Assembly (NCBI GenBank): GCA_017622925.1
Contig: JAGAQC010000048.1
Span: 1 to 48,940 of the forward strand
Length of the DNA: 48,940 nucleotides
Direction: 5' to 3'
Origin: Ruminococcus sp.
GTDB taxonomy: Bacteria; Bacillota; Clostridia; Oscillospirales; Ruminococcaceae
Below, piece after piece: positions 33,501-42,278 of the stretch. The notes below the pieces were generated by a model. That model saw nothing but the letters and a program-made list of their open reading frames with translations. It was not told the DNA's origin and made no database searches. The position numbers and the translations under genes are program-made. Positions within the stretch are counted from its first letter, which is position 1; the number at the start of each line of letters is the position of its first letter.

Positions 33501-33913
33501 CGTCCAAAATAGAGGAATATAACAGCGCCGCAGTCGATTCGGAGCTTAAAACAACAGGGTTGCTTATTGACAGCAGGGAAGTCCTCGAAAAAATGGAACA
33601 CGGCATAGGCGGAAAATACATTCCCGTCAAGCTGAAAAAGGACGGGGATTTCGACAGATATTCAAGCGTTGTTTCCGAATACGGAATGAACCGTCTGAGG
33701 GATTACGTTTACGGCTGTCTCAAAGAAGCTGCGGAATCCATGCTTGACGGCGCTATCGAAGCAGTACCGTTGAGGTCGGGCGGAAAAGTTCCGTGCAGCT
33801 ATTGCAAGTACGCAAATATATGCGGAAACGGCAGCGGCAGAGTGTGCCGTGAACCGAGTTCCGAGAAGCTAAAAGAAGCGGCTTTGATATTGGGAAAGGA
33901 GACAGAGGAATGA
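30596..33913 (+). CDS. addB: AddAB helicase-nuclease subunit B
   Basis: A 1105-residue subunit of the Firmicute double-strand-break repair enzyme that replaces RecBCD. An N-terminal Walker A, GASGTGKT, opens the inactivated helicase-like half. The C-terminal nuclease domain has GGIIDRADVCD and VVDYKSSK. Four cysteines of the iron-sulfur staple are present: one in YNKCHFMHFC (about residue 757) and three in CSYCKYANIC near the C-terminus, with a further Cys in GRVCRE. AAGGAG precedes the ATG. It overlaps addA by 4 nt, so the two subunits are made together. Confidence 0.95.
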   Translation: MTEFITGASGTGKTTEMFKRIKECADKERIVLVPEQYSTEFDKKLYFYIGAKEFNSLFSLTFSSLARQLFQLYGEPDRKGEYADDMARLILIYRAVDGARKNPEQLKFFAKSSAYTGFAEDALKLISDMKKAGISPQRLMLKSELLDSRLHDKVTDIANIFYEYEFLMEQYGFKEHLENIREAAKIANMQRFFKGKTVFLDEFESFTADQIDMLKVIFSSAENTVITLRTDDVNAGEFTLFETVNSTYRQLSELCRELNVSVKLTKLEESRRFRYDDLKYLSERAMRNLPNCPENAPEPHNIRIFEARDMYGEAEYICAELRRLVYADSTLKFRDIAVISNNIEDYADVLKAAFARYDIPYFMSIEQPVGHTAVMVFFLSLLDLLTAKKMRSEQIFRLLKCGLLEAELTDVSLLENYCYKWDVDGDMWAEQFTAEDDSLELIEELRSRTVVPLLKLRKKLVKENSAEYFCGLLYKYLTESNAERNLGKLMNRLIKTDHDNEAAELKRLWGCLMDILDGAADTLGDEPLKFRELADILRSMIGQISYSVPPRTLDAVTAASARTARLSSPRVIFVMGAAEGDFPNQVNLHGLFTEGDKQTLSKHGLDIARPLTDLIASERLIAYKALSTASEKLYLSYPLSDLSGQAKYPSRIIEQIREMFGSNMLITESSLTPDFYAVTKKAAYYHYMQDRAENTAETVSIRAALLADEEYRRKITMALSKTGQTPEYRIDRSVMEKLESFEPLYLSPSAMEKYNKCHFMHFCENMLKLQIPEKIELDRRITGELTHSCFQKILGSRSKSEFVSMSYEQLQREIESEADVYRKEKMAGDFGKTPRFELFFNKLTERLGDVFLHTQHSLMASDFVPDAFELNLRETHSVSIGFGEGRELLFGGIIDRADVCDVNGKKYLRVVDYKSSKKFINENTLAGGLNLQMLLYLFAACENGGVYEDCKPAGVLYTPLRLSNISVDPSKIEEYNSAAVDSELKTTGLLIDSREVLEKMEHGIGGKYIPVKLKKDGDFDRYSSVVSEYGMNRLRDYVYGCLKEAAESMLDGAIEAVPLRSGGKVPCSYCKYANICGNGSGRVCREPSSEKLKEAALILGKETEE

Positions 33914-36900
33914 ACTGGACAGAACAGCAGCAGACAGCCATAGACGCGCGGAACGCCTCGTTTATCGTATCGGCGGCGGCAGGAAGCGGAAAGACCGCCG
34001 TACTTACGGAACGCCTTGTAAAGCTCCTTGCGGACGCTGATTCGGGGGTCAGAGCGGACAGGATAGTTGCGGTAACATTCACCAACGCAGCGGCTTCGGA
34101 GCTTAAAAAAAAGCTTGACAGGCGGCTCAGGCAGCTTATAAACGACCGCCCGAACGACACGTATCTGCTTCGGCAGCAGGTACTTTTACAGAGCGCGAAA
34201 ATTTCCACCATAAACTCGTTTTGCTTCGAGCTTTTAAGGGATAACATCACGGAGCAGGGGATAACCTCTGGATTCGGCGTGCTTGACGAAAACGATGAAA
34301 GGGTCATAAAGGAGCAGGCTATCAATGAACTGCTCGATATATACAGCCGTGAGGAGTATGAAAAGATCTCGTATCTTTACGATAAATTTTGTATCAGCGA
34401 CAGACAGCCGCTTATTGACGCCGTTCTTGGGACGGACAGATTCCTTTCGTCTGTTGCAATGGGCGAGAAGTGGCTTGATACGGCGGTTTCGGAATATAAA
34501 AAGGAGTTTTCCGATTCTGTATACTATGAAGCGTTTTTCGAGGATATTACAAAAAAGCTGCAAACGGCTCTCAGGCTTGCCGAGGAGAATATTTCTGCCG
34601 TTGAAGCGATTTTCCCCGATATGACGATTCCGCAGGCTGAAAAGTCGCTTTTGCAGGCGCAGGAGGACTTCGGCAGGGTGGAGTCTCTGCTCACGATCGC
34701 AGAAAATCGGCGTTTTCCCGATAAAGAGGACGTTGAGTACGCTCTGAACTTTTCGAGACTTGTTGTACTGCGAGGAAAAATCACGTACAATGCGGCTTTG
34801 AGAGAGGTTTTCAAAGCGCGGCGCGAACGTATAAAGGCGATAATGAAAGACGTAACGCCGTGTTTCATTTCAGCTCCCCGTGATTTTGAGGAATCGGGAA
34901 AGGTCGCAGAATTGCTTGCCGAGGCGGTCAAGAGGTTCCGTACTCTTGTATGGCAAAGAAAGTGCGCCAAAAATTCCATAAGCTTTGACGACGGCGAACG
35001 TCTTGTACTGGAGCTTTTGTCGGACTATGATGAGGACGGCAGGGTATTTCAGTCCGAGACAGCAAAAAGAATAGCGGAGCAGTATGATATTATCCTTGTG
35101 GACGAATATCAGGATTCAAATAACAAGCAGGACCTTATTTTCAAGCTGCTTTCAAAGGGATATAAGCATGATAAAACGGGCAGACCCATGTATGGCAGAA
35201 ATGCTTTTGTCGTTGGGGACGTTAAGCAGTCGATATACCGTTTCCGACTGGCAAATCCCAAGAATTTCATTGACGTCATGGAAGTTTCTGAAAAGTATAC
35301 CCCCGACAGTCCCTCGGAAAACAAGGCGATCTTGCTCAACAAAAATTTCAGAAGCTCCCCCGAAGTTATTGATTTTGTCAATTTTATTTTCGGAGAGCTG
35401 ATGACGCGAAGCTGCGGCGATATTGACTACACCGATTCCGAAAAGCTTTACTTCGGAGCAGGTCAGTACGCTGAAAACTCGGACGAACGGCTCGCTCGCA
35501 TATTTTTTATAGATACAGATTCTGCGGATATGCAGAACACCGAGGCGGACGAGCGTATCGAGGCGGAGCTGACGGCGGATAAAATTGCCGAAATGCTGAA
35601 AAACGGAGCGGCAGTCACAGAAAATGACGGTACTCAGCGCAAATGCACTCCAAAGGATTTCTGTATACTTGTGCGTACAAATCCTGCTGCGAATATATAT
35701 GCAAAGGCTCTTGAAAAAAGAGGTATACCCGTTCGGGGAAACGACGAAAAGGGTTATCTTAAATCGCAGGAAATAGCCGTTTTGACCGATCTTCTGCGAA
35801 TTATTGCCAATCCGCTGAAGGACGTTCCGTTGGCGGCGGTAATGGTTTCTCCGATGTACCCCTTTGACATGAGGGACTTGGCTGTACTCAAAGCCTGCGG
35901 CAGAAAAAAGCGTCTGTATACTCTTGTAAAAGCAGCGGCAAACGGCGAATTATCGGGAATAGACACGGAACTCTCTATACGCTGCAAGGAATTTGCGGCG
36001 GCAATAGACGGATTCCGCTTGAATGCGGTGACTATGACGATAGGGGAGCTGATACGTTCTATATACGACACTACCGACTTTATTTCGGTAATGCAGCAGT
36101 ACACGGACGGCGAGAAAAAACGTGCAAATCTCCGTCTGCTCATTCAATACGCGCAGAACTATGAGACTGTTGCGGCGGTTGACGGCGGCGGTGGACTAAG
36201 CGGCTTTGTGGCGCATCTTGACCGTGTTCTCGAAAGCGGAGACTACGAGCAGGGAAAGGTCGCCGCCGCTTCGGGGGACTATGCGGTGGTTCAGACGCTC
36301 CACAAATCGAAGGGACTGGAGTACCCGTTTGTGTTTATAGCGGAGCTGGGGTATGAATTCAGGTTCGATTCCGAAAGAGTTATGTGCAGCGACGACGGCA
36401 GAATTGGCTTTATCCTTTGCGAAAAGGAGCTTCTCAGACGGTACAGGACGTTTCAGCAGGTAATGCTGTGCAGCGAGGGACAGCGTGATACACGCAGTGA
36501 GGAGATGCGTCTGCTCTATGTGGGACTTACCCGAGCGAAGCAGCAGCTTTTTATAAACCTCAAATGCGGCGAAGCTGAAAAGGACAGAGTGAAGTCGCTT
36601 ATGGAGAGGTGCGTTGTTGACGGCAGCGACGTCGGCGGACTTGCAGAGACAGCCAAAAGCTTTTCGGACTGGTTCTGGCTTGCGCTCATGATGCACAGCG
36701 AATTTCCTGCGATCGCCGAGCTTATCGGCATTGGCGGCGGAAGCTTTGGTTTTCCTGCTTTTGACAGTAATGATAAAATATTTGATTTTGAGCTTTGTAC
36801 GGAACTCGGGAAGATCGAGATAAAAGCAGAGGAGCGTATTCCTGCAAAAGCCGACCCCGTTATTATAAAGCGGCTGTCGGATATGTTTGAAAGCTCGTAT

Positions 36901-37536
36901 GACCGAACGCTTGCCGAAACGCCTGCAAAGCTCAGCGTTACGCAGATCTCAAAAAAATTCAGCGAGACTGAGGAGTTTGATTTTCGGCTTAAACGTCCGA
37001 GATTTCTGAGAGAAAAGACAAAAATGACAGGCGCGGAGCGTGGTACGGCAATACACACCTTTTTCCAGTATTGCTCCTTTGAAAACGCCATAGCCGATAC
37101 CGAAGCGGAGGTTCTACGTCTTGCGGACAACGGATTTCTTACAAAGTCGCAGGCTGAATGTATCGACGTTGAAAAGATACGGGCGTTTTTCCGTACCGAC
37201 CTTTATAAGCGGATATGCCGTTCAAAGCATGTTGAGAGGGAAAAGAAATTCACCGTTGCGGCGGCGCATCTTAATCTTTCGGACGCTGTTTTTGACAGGC
37301 TTCGCGGTTCGGACGGTATGATAAAGGGAATTATCGACCTTATGTACGAGGAGGAGGACGGAATAGTTATCGTTGACTACAAGTCTGACCGTAATATGAC
37401 GGAAAATCAGCTCCGTGAGCATTACCGCAGACAGCTTGAAATATACAAAGCCGCTTTGGAGCTTACCACAGGCATGGCTGTAAAGGGACTGCTCCTCTAT
37501 TCGATAGAACTTGAAAAGGAAATTACTATATGTTGA
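33910..37536 (+). CDS. addA: AddAB helicase-nuclease subunit A
   Basis: A 1208-residue UvrD-family helicase and nuclease. Motif I AAAGSGKTAVL, motif II LVDEYQDSN, motif III GDVKQSIYRFR and motif VI LLYVGLTRAKQQL are intact. The C-terminal nuclease holds GIIDLMYEEEDG and IVDYKSDR. With AddB it resects broken ends for RecA loading and degrades foreign linear DNA. Start overlaps the addB stop (ATGA). Ends 18 nt before a family 2 stacked-hairpin repeat. Confidence 0.97.
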   Translation: MNWTEQQQTAIDARNASFIVSAAAGSGKTAVLTERLVKLLADADSGVRADRIVAVTFTNAAASELKKKLDRRLRQLINDRPNDTYLLRQQVLLQSAKISTINSFCFELLRDNITEQGITSGFGVLDENDERVIKEQAINELLDIYSREEYEKISYLYDKFCISDRQPLIDAVLGTDRFLSSVAMGEKWLDTAVSEYKKEFSDSVYYEAFFEDITKKLQTALRLAEENISAVEAIFPDMTIPQAEKSLLQAQEDFGRVESLLTIAENRRFPDKEDVEYALNFSRLVVLRGKITYNAALREVFKARRERIKAIMKDVTPCFISAPRDFEESGKVAELLAEAVKRFRTLVWQRKCAKNSISFDDGERLVLELLSDYDEDGRVFQSETAKRIAEQYDIILVDEYQDSNNKQDLIFKLLSKGYKHDKTGRPMYGRNAFVVGDVKQSIYRFRLANPKNFIDVMEVSEKYTPDSPSENKAILLNKNFRSSPEVIDFVNFIFGELMTRSCGDIDYTDSEKLYFGAGQYAENSDERLARIFFIDTDSADMQNTEADERIEAELTADKIAEMLKNGAAVTENDGTQRKCTPKDFCILVRTNPAANIYAKALEKRGIPVRGNDEKGYLKSQEIAVLTDLLRIIANPLKDVPLAAVMVSPMYPFDMRDLAVLKACGRKKRLYTLVKAAANGELSGIDTELSIRCKEFAAAIDGFRLNAVTMTIGELIRSIYDTTDFISVMQQYTDGEKKRANLRLLIQYAQNYETVAAVDGGGGLSGFVAHLDRVLESGDYEQGKVAAASGDYAVVQTLHKSKGLEYPFVFIAELGYEFRFDSERVMCSDDGRIGFILCEKELLRRYRTFQQVMLCSEGQRDTRSEEMRLLYVGLTRAKQQLFINLKCGEAEKDRVKSLMERCVVDGSDVGGLAETAKSFSDWFWLALMMHSEFPAIAELIGIGGGSFGFPAFDSNDKIFDFELCTELGKIEIKAEERIPAKADPVIIKRLSDMFESSYDRTLAETPAKLSVTQISKKFSETEEFDFRLKRPRFLREKTKMTGAERGTAIHTFFQYCSFENAIADTEAEVLRLADNGFLTKSQAECIDVEKIRAFFRTDLYKRICRSKHVEREKKFTVAAAHLNLSDAVFDRLRGSDGMIKGIIDLMYEEEDGIVIVDYKSDRNMTENQLREHYRRQLEIYKAALELTTGMAVKGLLLYSIELEKEITIC

Positions 37537-37553
37537 ACAGATTATGACAGCAT

Positions 37554-37740
37554 AAGGGAACGCCCTCTCTTGCAGGGCGTTCCCTCTTTCAAAACAGTCC
37601 ACAGGACTGTTTTGAAATTCACCCTTTGCGGAGCGCTTAAACGCTATGCAGGGCTTTGCCCCGCACCCCACCAGAGGCGCTGCCTCTGGACTCCGCCAAA
37701 GGGACACCGTCCCTTTGGAATCCCAATGTTAGTTCGCTTT
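37554..37740 (-). repeat. Stacked-hairpin repeat, family 2, copy 2 (inverted)
   Basis: The reverse complement of 21-207 with about 90 percent identity by eye. TGACAG occurs on both sides (37545-37550 and 37746-37751), which could be a short target duplication. The TTCAAAACAGTCC/GGACTGTTTTGAA stem keeps pairing despite two changes relative to copy 1. Placed between addA and a terminator. Confidence 0.88.
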
Positions 37741-37754
37741 AGTTGTGACAGATA

Positions 37755-37802
37755 ACAAAAAAGACTGACGTATCAGTTGAACGATACGTCGGTCTTTTTA
37801 AT
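37755..37802. terminator. Terminator between addA and the small exporter gene
   Basis: AAAGACTGACGTATC/GATACGTCGGTCTTT (one G-T), with T-runs on both strands; serves the minus-strand exporter gene and can close addA. Confidence 0.9.
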
Positions 37803-37803
37803 T

Positions 37804-38322
37804 TTATGAAAACATTTTTGTAAAGAGTTCGGGGAAACCGTAGCAGAGGGTACACATGATAGCCGAGGCAAGGCAAAGTCCCAAGAATATAGCGGGAACA
37901 GCCTTTTTAAGCGGAATTTTACGGAGAGCCGCAATAAGCGAACCTGTCCATGCGCCTGTGCCGGGAAGCGGAACACCTACGAAAAACAGCAGGAAGAAAA
38001 ACTCGCCCTTTTCCATAGCCGCGCTTTTATTCATTGCCTTATTTTCCAAAAAGATAACAAGCTTTGTAAGTAGGGGAATCTTATGCTTTTTCACGAAGCC
38101 GAAAAACTTATCAATGAACAGCAATATAAACGGTATTGGCAGGATATTTCCGAGCATGCAGACCCATATAGCCTTGAAAAGCTCCATATCCAAAAGACGC
38201 GCGGCGATTATACCGCCTCTCAGCTCGATAATGGGAAGTATAGATACAAGGAACGGGATAAGCCATTCGGGAATACCGTGTTCTGCAAGCCAGCTTGTCA
38301 TTGCCTCTGTTATTTCGCTCAT
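37804..38322 (-). CDS. Small multidrug export protein family (COG2426)
   Basis: A 172-residue membrane protein of the Sm_multidrug_ex family with four to five hydrophobic segments (about residues 22-38, 44-75, 100-125, 133-165) and the conserved stretches PIIELRGGI and VGVPLPGTGAWTGSL. The family name is historic; true substrates are not proven. The start at 38322 follows GAAAGGAC by 7 nt; the in-frame ATG at 38352 has no such site. Single gene. Confidence 0.87.
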   Translation of the reverse strand: MSEITEAMTSWLAEHGIPEWLIPFLVSILPIIELRGGIIAARLLDMELFKAIWVCMLGNILPIPFILLFIDKFFGFVKKHKIPLLTKLVIFLENKAMNKSAAMEKGEFFFLLFFVGVPLPGTGAWTGSLIAALRKIPLKKAVPAIFLGLCLASAIMCTLCYGFPELFTKMFS

Positions 38323-38356
38323 TTTAAAAGTCCTTTCGCAAATAAATTTCAATAAT

Positions 38357-38414
38357 TAGACCCGTTCAATAACCTAAAAAATTCAGCTTTTTTAAGTTAC
38401 CGAACAGGTCTATT
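38357..38414. repeat. Palindrome with TAGACC ends upstream of the exporter gene
   Basis: TTAGACCCGTTC... and ...GAACAGGTCTA pair, with inner AATAACC/GGTTACC-like and AAAAAA/TTTTTT pairing. Same end words as 14873 and 30533. Confidence 0.55.
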
Positions 38415-38474
38415 ATCGCATATTTTGAGTAATTAGTCAAGGCATTTTTTTAAGTTTGAATTTTATTACAAATT

Positions 38475-40301
38475 TCACAAAGCGGCGGCAGGTTCTTTGT
38501 GGAGAATGTCCATAAATTCCTCGCCCGTAATGGTTTCCTTTTCGAGCAGGTACGCAGCAAGCTCATGAAGCTTATCAATGTTTTCGCTGAGGATACGGAT
38601 AGCGTTCTGGTGAGATTTTTTAACGATATTATTTACTTCATCGTCGATTTTTGCCGCAGTCTCGGGCGAACATGCAAGGGAAGTGTCGCCGCCGAGATAC
38701 TGGTTTGTTACGGTTTCAAGAGCTATCATATCGAAACTGCCGCTCATGCCGTAGCGAGTTACCATAGCTCTTGCAAGCTTTGTAGCCTGCTCAATATCGT
38801 TGGAAGCTCCGCTTGTACAACTGTTGAAAATAAGCTCCTCTGCGGAACGTCCGCCTGTAAGAGTAGCTATTCTTGCAAGAGCCTCCTCCTTTGTAAGCAG
38901 GAACTTCTCGCCCTCGTCAACCTGCATAGTATAGCCCAAAGCTCCGCTTGTACGGGGGATAATGGTTATTTTATGTACAGGCGCGGAATCCTTCTGCATA
39001 GCCGCTACAAGGGCGTGACCTATCTCGTGGTAAGCGATGATCTCCTTTTCCTTTTGAGAAATAACAGCATTTTTACGCTGATAGCCTGCGATAACTACTT
39101 CCACGCTTTCTTCAAGGTCAGATTGATTGACAAGCTTGCGACCGTTTCTGACAGCGCGCAGAGCCGATTCGTTGATTATGTTTGCAAGCTCAGCTCCCGA
39201 CGCTCCGGCAGTTGCGCGAGCAATAGCGTTGTAATCAATGTTTTCCTCAGTTTTGATCTTTTTTGCGTGGACTTTAAGTATTGCTTCACGACCTGCCAGA
39301 TCGGGGAGTTCGGCAGGGATACGCCTGTCGAATCGTCCGGGACGGAGCAGAGCAGGGTCAAGGGATTCGGGACGGTTAGTCGCTGCAAGGATAACAACAC
39401 CTTTAGTGCCGTCAAAGCCGTCCATTTCGGTAAGGAGCTGATTAAGCGTCTGCTCACGCTCGTCGTTGCCGCTGAAATTTCCGTCACGTTTTTTACCGAT
39501 CGTGTCCACCTCGTCAATAAAAACGATACAGGGAGCTTTTTCGGCTGCCTGCTTAAAGAGGTCACGAACCTTAGCCGCGCCCATGCCGACAAACATTTCC
39601 ACAAATTCCGAACCCGAAATTGAGAAGAAAGGAACGTTAGCTTCGCCTGCGACAGCCTGCGCAAGCAGCGTTTTACCTGTTCCGGGAGGGCCTACAAGCA
39701 AAGCTCCCTTGGGCAGACTTGCGCCTATTTCGGCGTATTTACCGGGGTTATGCAGGAAATCCACTATTTCCACCAAAGCTTCTTTTGCTTCGTCCTGACC
39801 GGCAACGTCTGCGAAGGTCTTGCCCGTCTGAGCTTTAACGTAGATTTTTGCGTTGCTTTTGCCGAAGGACATGGCATTTCCGCCCATACGTTTGCTCATT
39901 CCGCGCATAAGGACGTTCCAGATGACGATAAGTAAAACAATGGGCAGAACCCAGCCTACAAGAAATTCCAGCAGCACATTGGGTTTTTCAAAGTTTTCCG
40001 TAAAGACTATTTTGCCGTTTTTGCGAAGACGATCCACAAGTCCGGGGTCGTCCATTCTGCCTGTTGAGTACGACTGCTTTTTGCCGTCGATCTCAACTTC
40101 AAAGCGAACCTCCGTATCCTCGACCTTTACCTTAGTGACGCAGCCCTCGTCGAGCTTGTCAAGGAAGAAGCTGTAGTTGGTTTCCTTGACCCTCGGTTTG
40201 TTGATAAGGGGCATGATGAGAGCATTCATCATCAGAGTAAGCACAAAGCTTGATATTATAAAAACAATTATATGCTTGGTATAATTTTTGTCGTTTTTCA
40301 T
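38475..40301 (-). CDS. ftsH: ATP-dependent zinc metalloprotease FtsH
   Basis: A 608-residue membrane-bound AAA protease that degrades misfolded membrane proteins and some regulators. Two transmembrane helices (about 10-32 and 112-132) flank an extracytoplasmic region. Walker A is GPPGTGKT (204-211), Walker [10 protein letters not shown] (258-266), and zinc site HEIGH (425-429). The C-terminus is shorter than that of E. coli FtsH but complete. AAGGAG precedes the ATG. Preceded by a good promoter at 40332-40360. Confidence 0.97.
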   Translation of the reverse strand: MKNDKNYTKHIIVFIISSFVLTLMMNALIMPLINKPRVKETNYSFFLDKLDEGCVTKVKVEDTEVRFEVEIDGKKQSYSTGRMDDPGLVDRLRKNGKIVFTENFEKPNVLLEFLVGWVLPIVLLIVIWNVLMRGMSKRMGGNAMSFGKSNAKIYVKAQTGKTFADVAGQDEAKEALVEIVDFLHNPGKYAEIGASLPKGALLVGPPGTGKTLLAQAVAGEANVPFFSISGSEFVEMFVGMGAAKVRDLFKQAAEKAPCIVFIDEVDTIGKKRDGNFSGNDEREQTLNQLLTEMDGFDGTKGVVILAATNRPESLDPALLRPGRFDRRIPAELPDLAGREAILKVHAKKIKTEENIDYNAIARATAGASGAELANIINESALRAVRNGRKLVNQSDLEESVEVVIAGYQRKNAVISQKEKEIIAYHEIGHALVAAMQKDSAPVHKITIIPRTSGALGYTMQVDEGEKFLLTKEEALARIATLTGGRSAEELIFNSCTSGASNDIEQATKLARAMVTRYGMSGSFDMIALETVTNQYLGGDTSLACSPETAAKIDDEVNNIVKKSHQNAIRILSENIDKLHELAAYLLEKETITGEEFMDILHKEPAAAL

Positions 40302-40331
40302 TTTAAAACTCCTTTATCATGGTTTGATAAA

Positions 40332-40360
40332 ATTATAACACAATTTATCGAAAAAAGCAA
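40332..40360 (-). promoter_or_regulatory. Promoter of ftsH
   Basis: TTGCTT (40355-40360) and TATAAT (40332-40337) on minus, 17-bp spacer. Confidence 0.78.
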
Positions 40361-40429
40361 CAGGTAATTTGTGATATTTATGTTCGTTAGGTGAAAATTA
40401 AGGCGGCTTTCAAGCGGCGATTTGACAAT

Positions 40430-40466
40430 TTTAAAAAGAAAAAGCTCCCGAGGTGATCTCGGGAGC
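40430..40466 (-). terminator. Terminator of the cell-wall hydrolase transcript
   Basis: GCTCCCGAG/CTCGGGAGC (9 bp, 5-nt loop) followed on minus by TTTTTCTTTTT. It lies about 200 bp beyond the hydrolase stop, with the inverted repeat 40488-40652 in between. Confidence 0.88.
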
Positions 40467-40487
40467 AAGTAACTTCTGAACAGATAT

Positions 40488-40652
40488 AGACCTCCTCAGA
40501 AACCGAAAAGCACTGTCTGACTTGTCTTTTTAGCGTTCGGCTTTGTCAGCTTTCCTTGCAATACATACAGTATTCCTGCGGAAAACTGACTTTGCCGAGC
40601 GCAAAAAATCCTGCGTCATACAGCACTTCCCGATTCCCGAGTAGGTCTAATA
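40488..40652. mobile_element. MITE-like long inverted repeat
   Basis: About 165 bp that folds on itself over nearly its full length: ends TAGACCTCCTC and GAGTAGGTCTA, then AAGCACTGTCTGAC with GTCATACAGCAC, then a roughly 23-bp pairing (40549-40572 with 40591-40613). Same ends as the 43-bp palindrome at 17077-17119. No gene. It separates the hydrolase gene from its terminator, as expected for an insertion. Confidence 0.65.
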
Positions 40653-40670
40653 TTTTAACTTCTTTTTTTA

Positions 40671-41624
40671 TTAATAGAAATAATTGCGTACTCCGTCGCC
40701 GTAGAATCCGAAATATCCGTGATTGAATGAATCGGGTTCATTAAAGTAAAGCGAAACGGCGTCCATAACATCCTGCGTAACGTGACCTGTGTAATCTCCA
40801 AGGTATACATAGCTTGAAGAACCGCTGAACTGATATGGCTGTGTAAGAACGCCAACGATCGAATTGGGGTACAGAGGACTGTTTACACGGTTCATGATGA
40901 CCTCGACAACCAAAGCCTTGTCATATGTGCTTATCCAGTTGCAGCCTGCCTCGTGGGCTACTGCGTTGCATAAAATGATGTATTCCTCGTCCGTGATCGA
41001 AAGGGAAGCTGACGGTTCTTCGGGGACGATAGGCGTAACAGCTTCAACAAACTCTGTTACAGGCTCAGTTACCTCAACGACAGGTTCTTCCACAGGATAA
41101 TCTATCACAGGTTCGTCGATAGGTTCTTCGGGAACTTCCGTTGCAGGTTCGATCCACGCCTCGGTTTCGGGCTGACTCCATGCTTCAGTGGGAGTCGGCG
41201 TTTCTTCAGCAGGCGATGTGTAGTCGTATACAGGAGCGTTGGTATATGATGAAGTAGGCGCTTCTGTAGGTGCTTCGGGATTATCAGCCATATAGGACGG
41301 TCTTGCCGATGCACCGGTGAAGGAAGCGGAAATTGTCTGATCCTTCCATGCTGCTACAGTAGTTACTTTAGCTGCTGTAGTGGTGCAGGTAGTAAAAATG
41401 GGTGAAGGGGTATTGCTTGTTGTGGTTTGGGCTGTTGTTCTGATAGAAGTTACTGCAGCTACATTTGCTAATTCTTCATTTTCGACTTCGTAAATGCTTT
41501 CAACGTCATTACTCGGAGAAACGGAACTTACCAGCGGCGCTGTTGCGTATACGCCGAAGATCCCGCCGAATATACAGGTAGAAACTCCTCCGATAATAAG
41601 TGCTGCAACTTTAGCTTTTCTCAT
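40671..41624 (-). CDS. Cell-wall hydrolase (SleB-like) with Pro/Thr/Glu-rich stalk
   Basis: A 317-residue membrane-anchored or secreted protein. One hydrophobic segment (about 5-30) is followed by a Thr-rich then Pro/Glu-rich stalk (about 55-205). The C-terminal 110 residues are a SleB-type hydrolase_2 domain: CNAVAHEAGCNW with the likely catalytic Glu, VVEVIMNRVNS, and a VLTQPYQFSG segment. This family cleaves peptidoglycan during growth or spore germination; SleB is a lytic transglycosylase. AAGGA lies 7 nt before the ATG at 41624. It has its own promoter and a structured leader. Confidence 0.9.
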   Translation of the reverse strand: MRKAKVAALIIGGVSTCIFGGIFGVYATAPLVSSVSPSNDVESIYEVENEELANVAAVTSIRTTAQTTTSNTPSPIFTTCTTTAAKVTTVAAWKDQTISASFTGASARPSYMADNPEAPTEAPTSSYTNAPVYDYTSPAEETPTPTEAWSQPETEAWIEPATEVPEEPIDEPVIDYPVEEPVVEVTEPVTEFVEAVTPIVPEEPSASLSITDEEYIILCNAVAHEAGCNWISTYDKALVVEVIMNRVNSPLYPNSIVGVLTQPYQFSGSSSYVYLGDYTGHVTQDVMDAVSLYFNEPDSFNHGYFGFYGDGVRNYFY

Positions 41625-41717
41625 CAACTCATCCTTTCCTCGAAAAGCATTCGTTATTTATACCCTATCCGAAGATACGGTATGGCTGCCGATAAGCCCT
41701 TCGGCAAATCAACAACT
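41625..41717 (-). promoter_or_regulatory. Structured leader of the cell-wall hydrolase gene
   Basis: Two adjacent hairpins on the minus strand: TGCCGA/TCGGCA (41687-41706) and ATACCGTATC with GATAGGGTAT around a TTCG loop (41660-41683, one mismatch). Unrecognised; candidate regulatory RNA. Confidence 0.45.
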
Positions 41718-41723
41718 GTGATA

Positions 41724-41752
41724 ATGTTACCACATTTGGCAGAAAATAGCAA
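41724..41752 (-). promoter_or_regulatory. Promoter of the cell-wall hydrolase gene
   Basis: TTGCTA (41747-41752) and TAACAT (41724-41729) on minus, 17-bp spacer. Confidence 0.65.
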
Positions 41753-42245
41753 GCCTTTTCAAAACATTTCCATTTTACGACCAAAGAAAGCGGACGAGTC
41801 AAAAACTATTTTAGTTATTTTTACCATAAATTATGTGAATTTTAAATGAACTCAAATAATGTTTTAGCAGTAATTTGCCTTATTACCGTTCGAGAATATT
41901 ACAAAACGGTTACGGCAATAATTGGTTTTCGGATTACAAATAGTATATTAAAATTTTTATTATACGCTATATCACAAATATATACCTGTATATTTGTGAA
42001 AAACGCTAAAAAATATTGTTTGTCGAATACAATTTGTATTAATGGAACGAGGGAGTTTGTTATCGTTCTGTTACCGACCGATTCATATTTTTGTGATAAA
42101 TGTTCTTTTTTATTCGTCATTTTTCATAAATCGGAAATTTGGCTAAAAATAGCCATATTTAAGCAATTCATAATTGAAGCTTGTCCAAATTGTGAAAAGC
42201 GTCTATTAACGACTTTACCTGCTGTTGGTATTTGTGAAATATCAC
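41753..42245. other. AT-rich gene-less stretch
   Basis: About 490 bp, visibly more AT-rich than neighbours. A 148-codon open frame on plus (41846-42292) has no ribosome binding site, unusual composition and runs into dnaC, so I do not call it. Words such as TTTGTGA, TTGTGAAA and ATTTGTGAAA recur. No known RNA recognised. Confidence 0.4.
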
Positions 42246-42274
42246 GAAAAAGGCAGTCCCGTAAAAGACTGCCT
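42246..42274 (-). terminator. Terminator of the dnaD-dnaC operon
   Basis: AGGCAGTC/GACTGCCT stem, 8-nt loop, T-run on minus. Confidence 0.88.
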
Positions 42275-42278
42275 GATT

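Noticed and set aside
41625-41717. Cyclic di-AMP (ydaO) riboswitch ahead of the cell-wall hydrolase
   Set aside because: The leader is too short and lacks the conserved GGGG-A and CGC segments.
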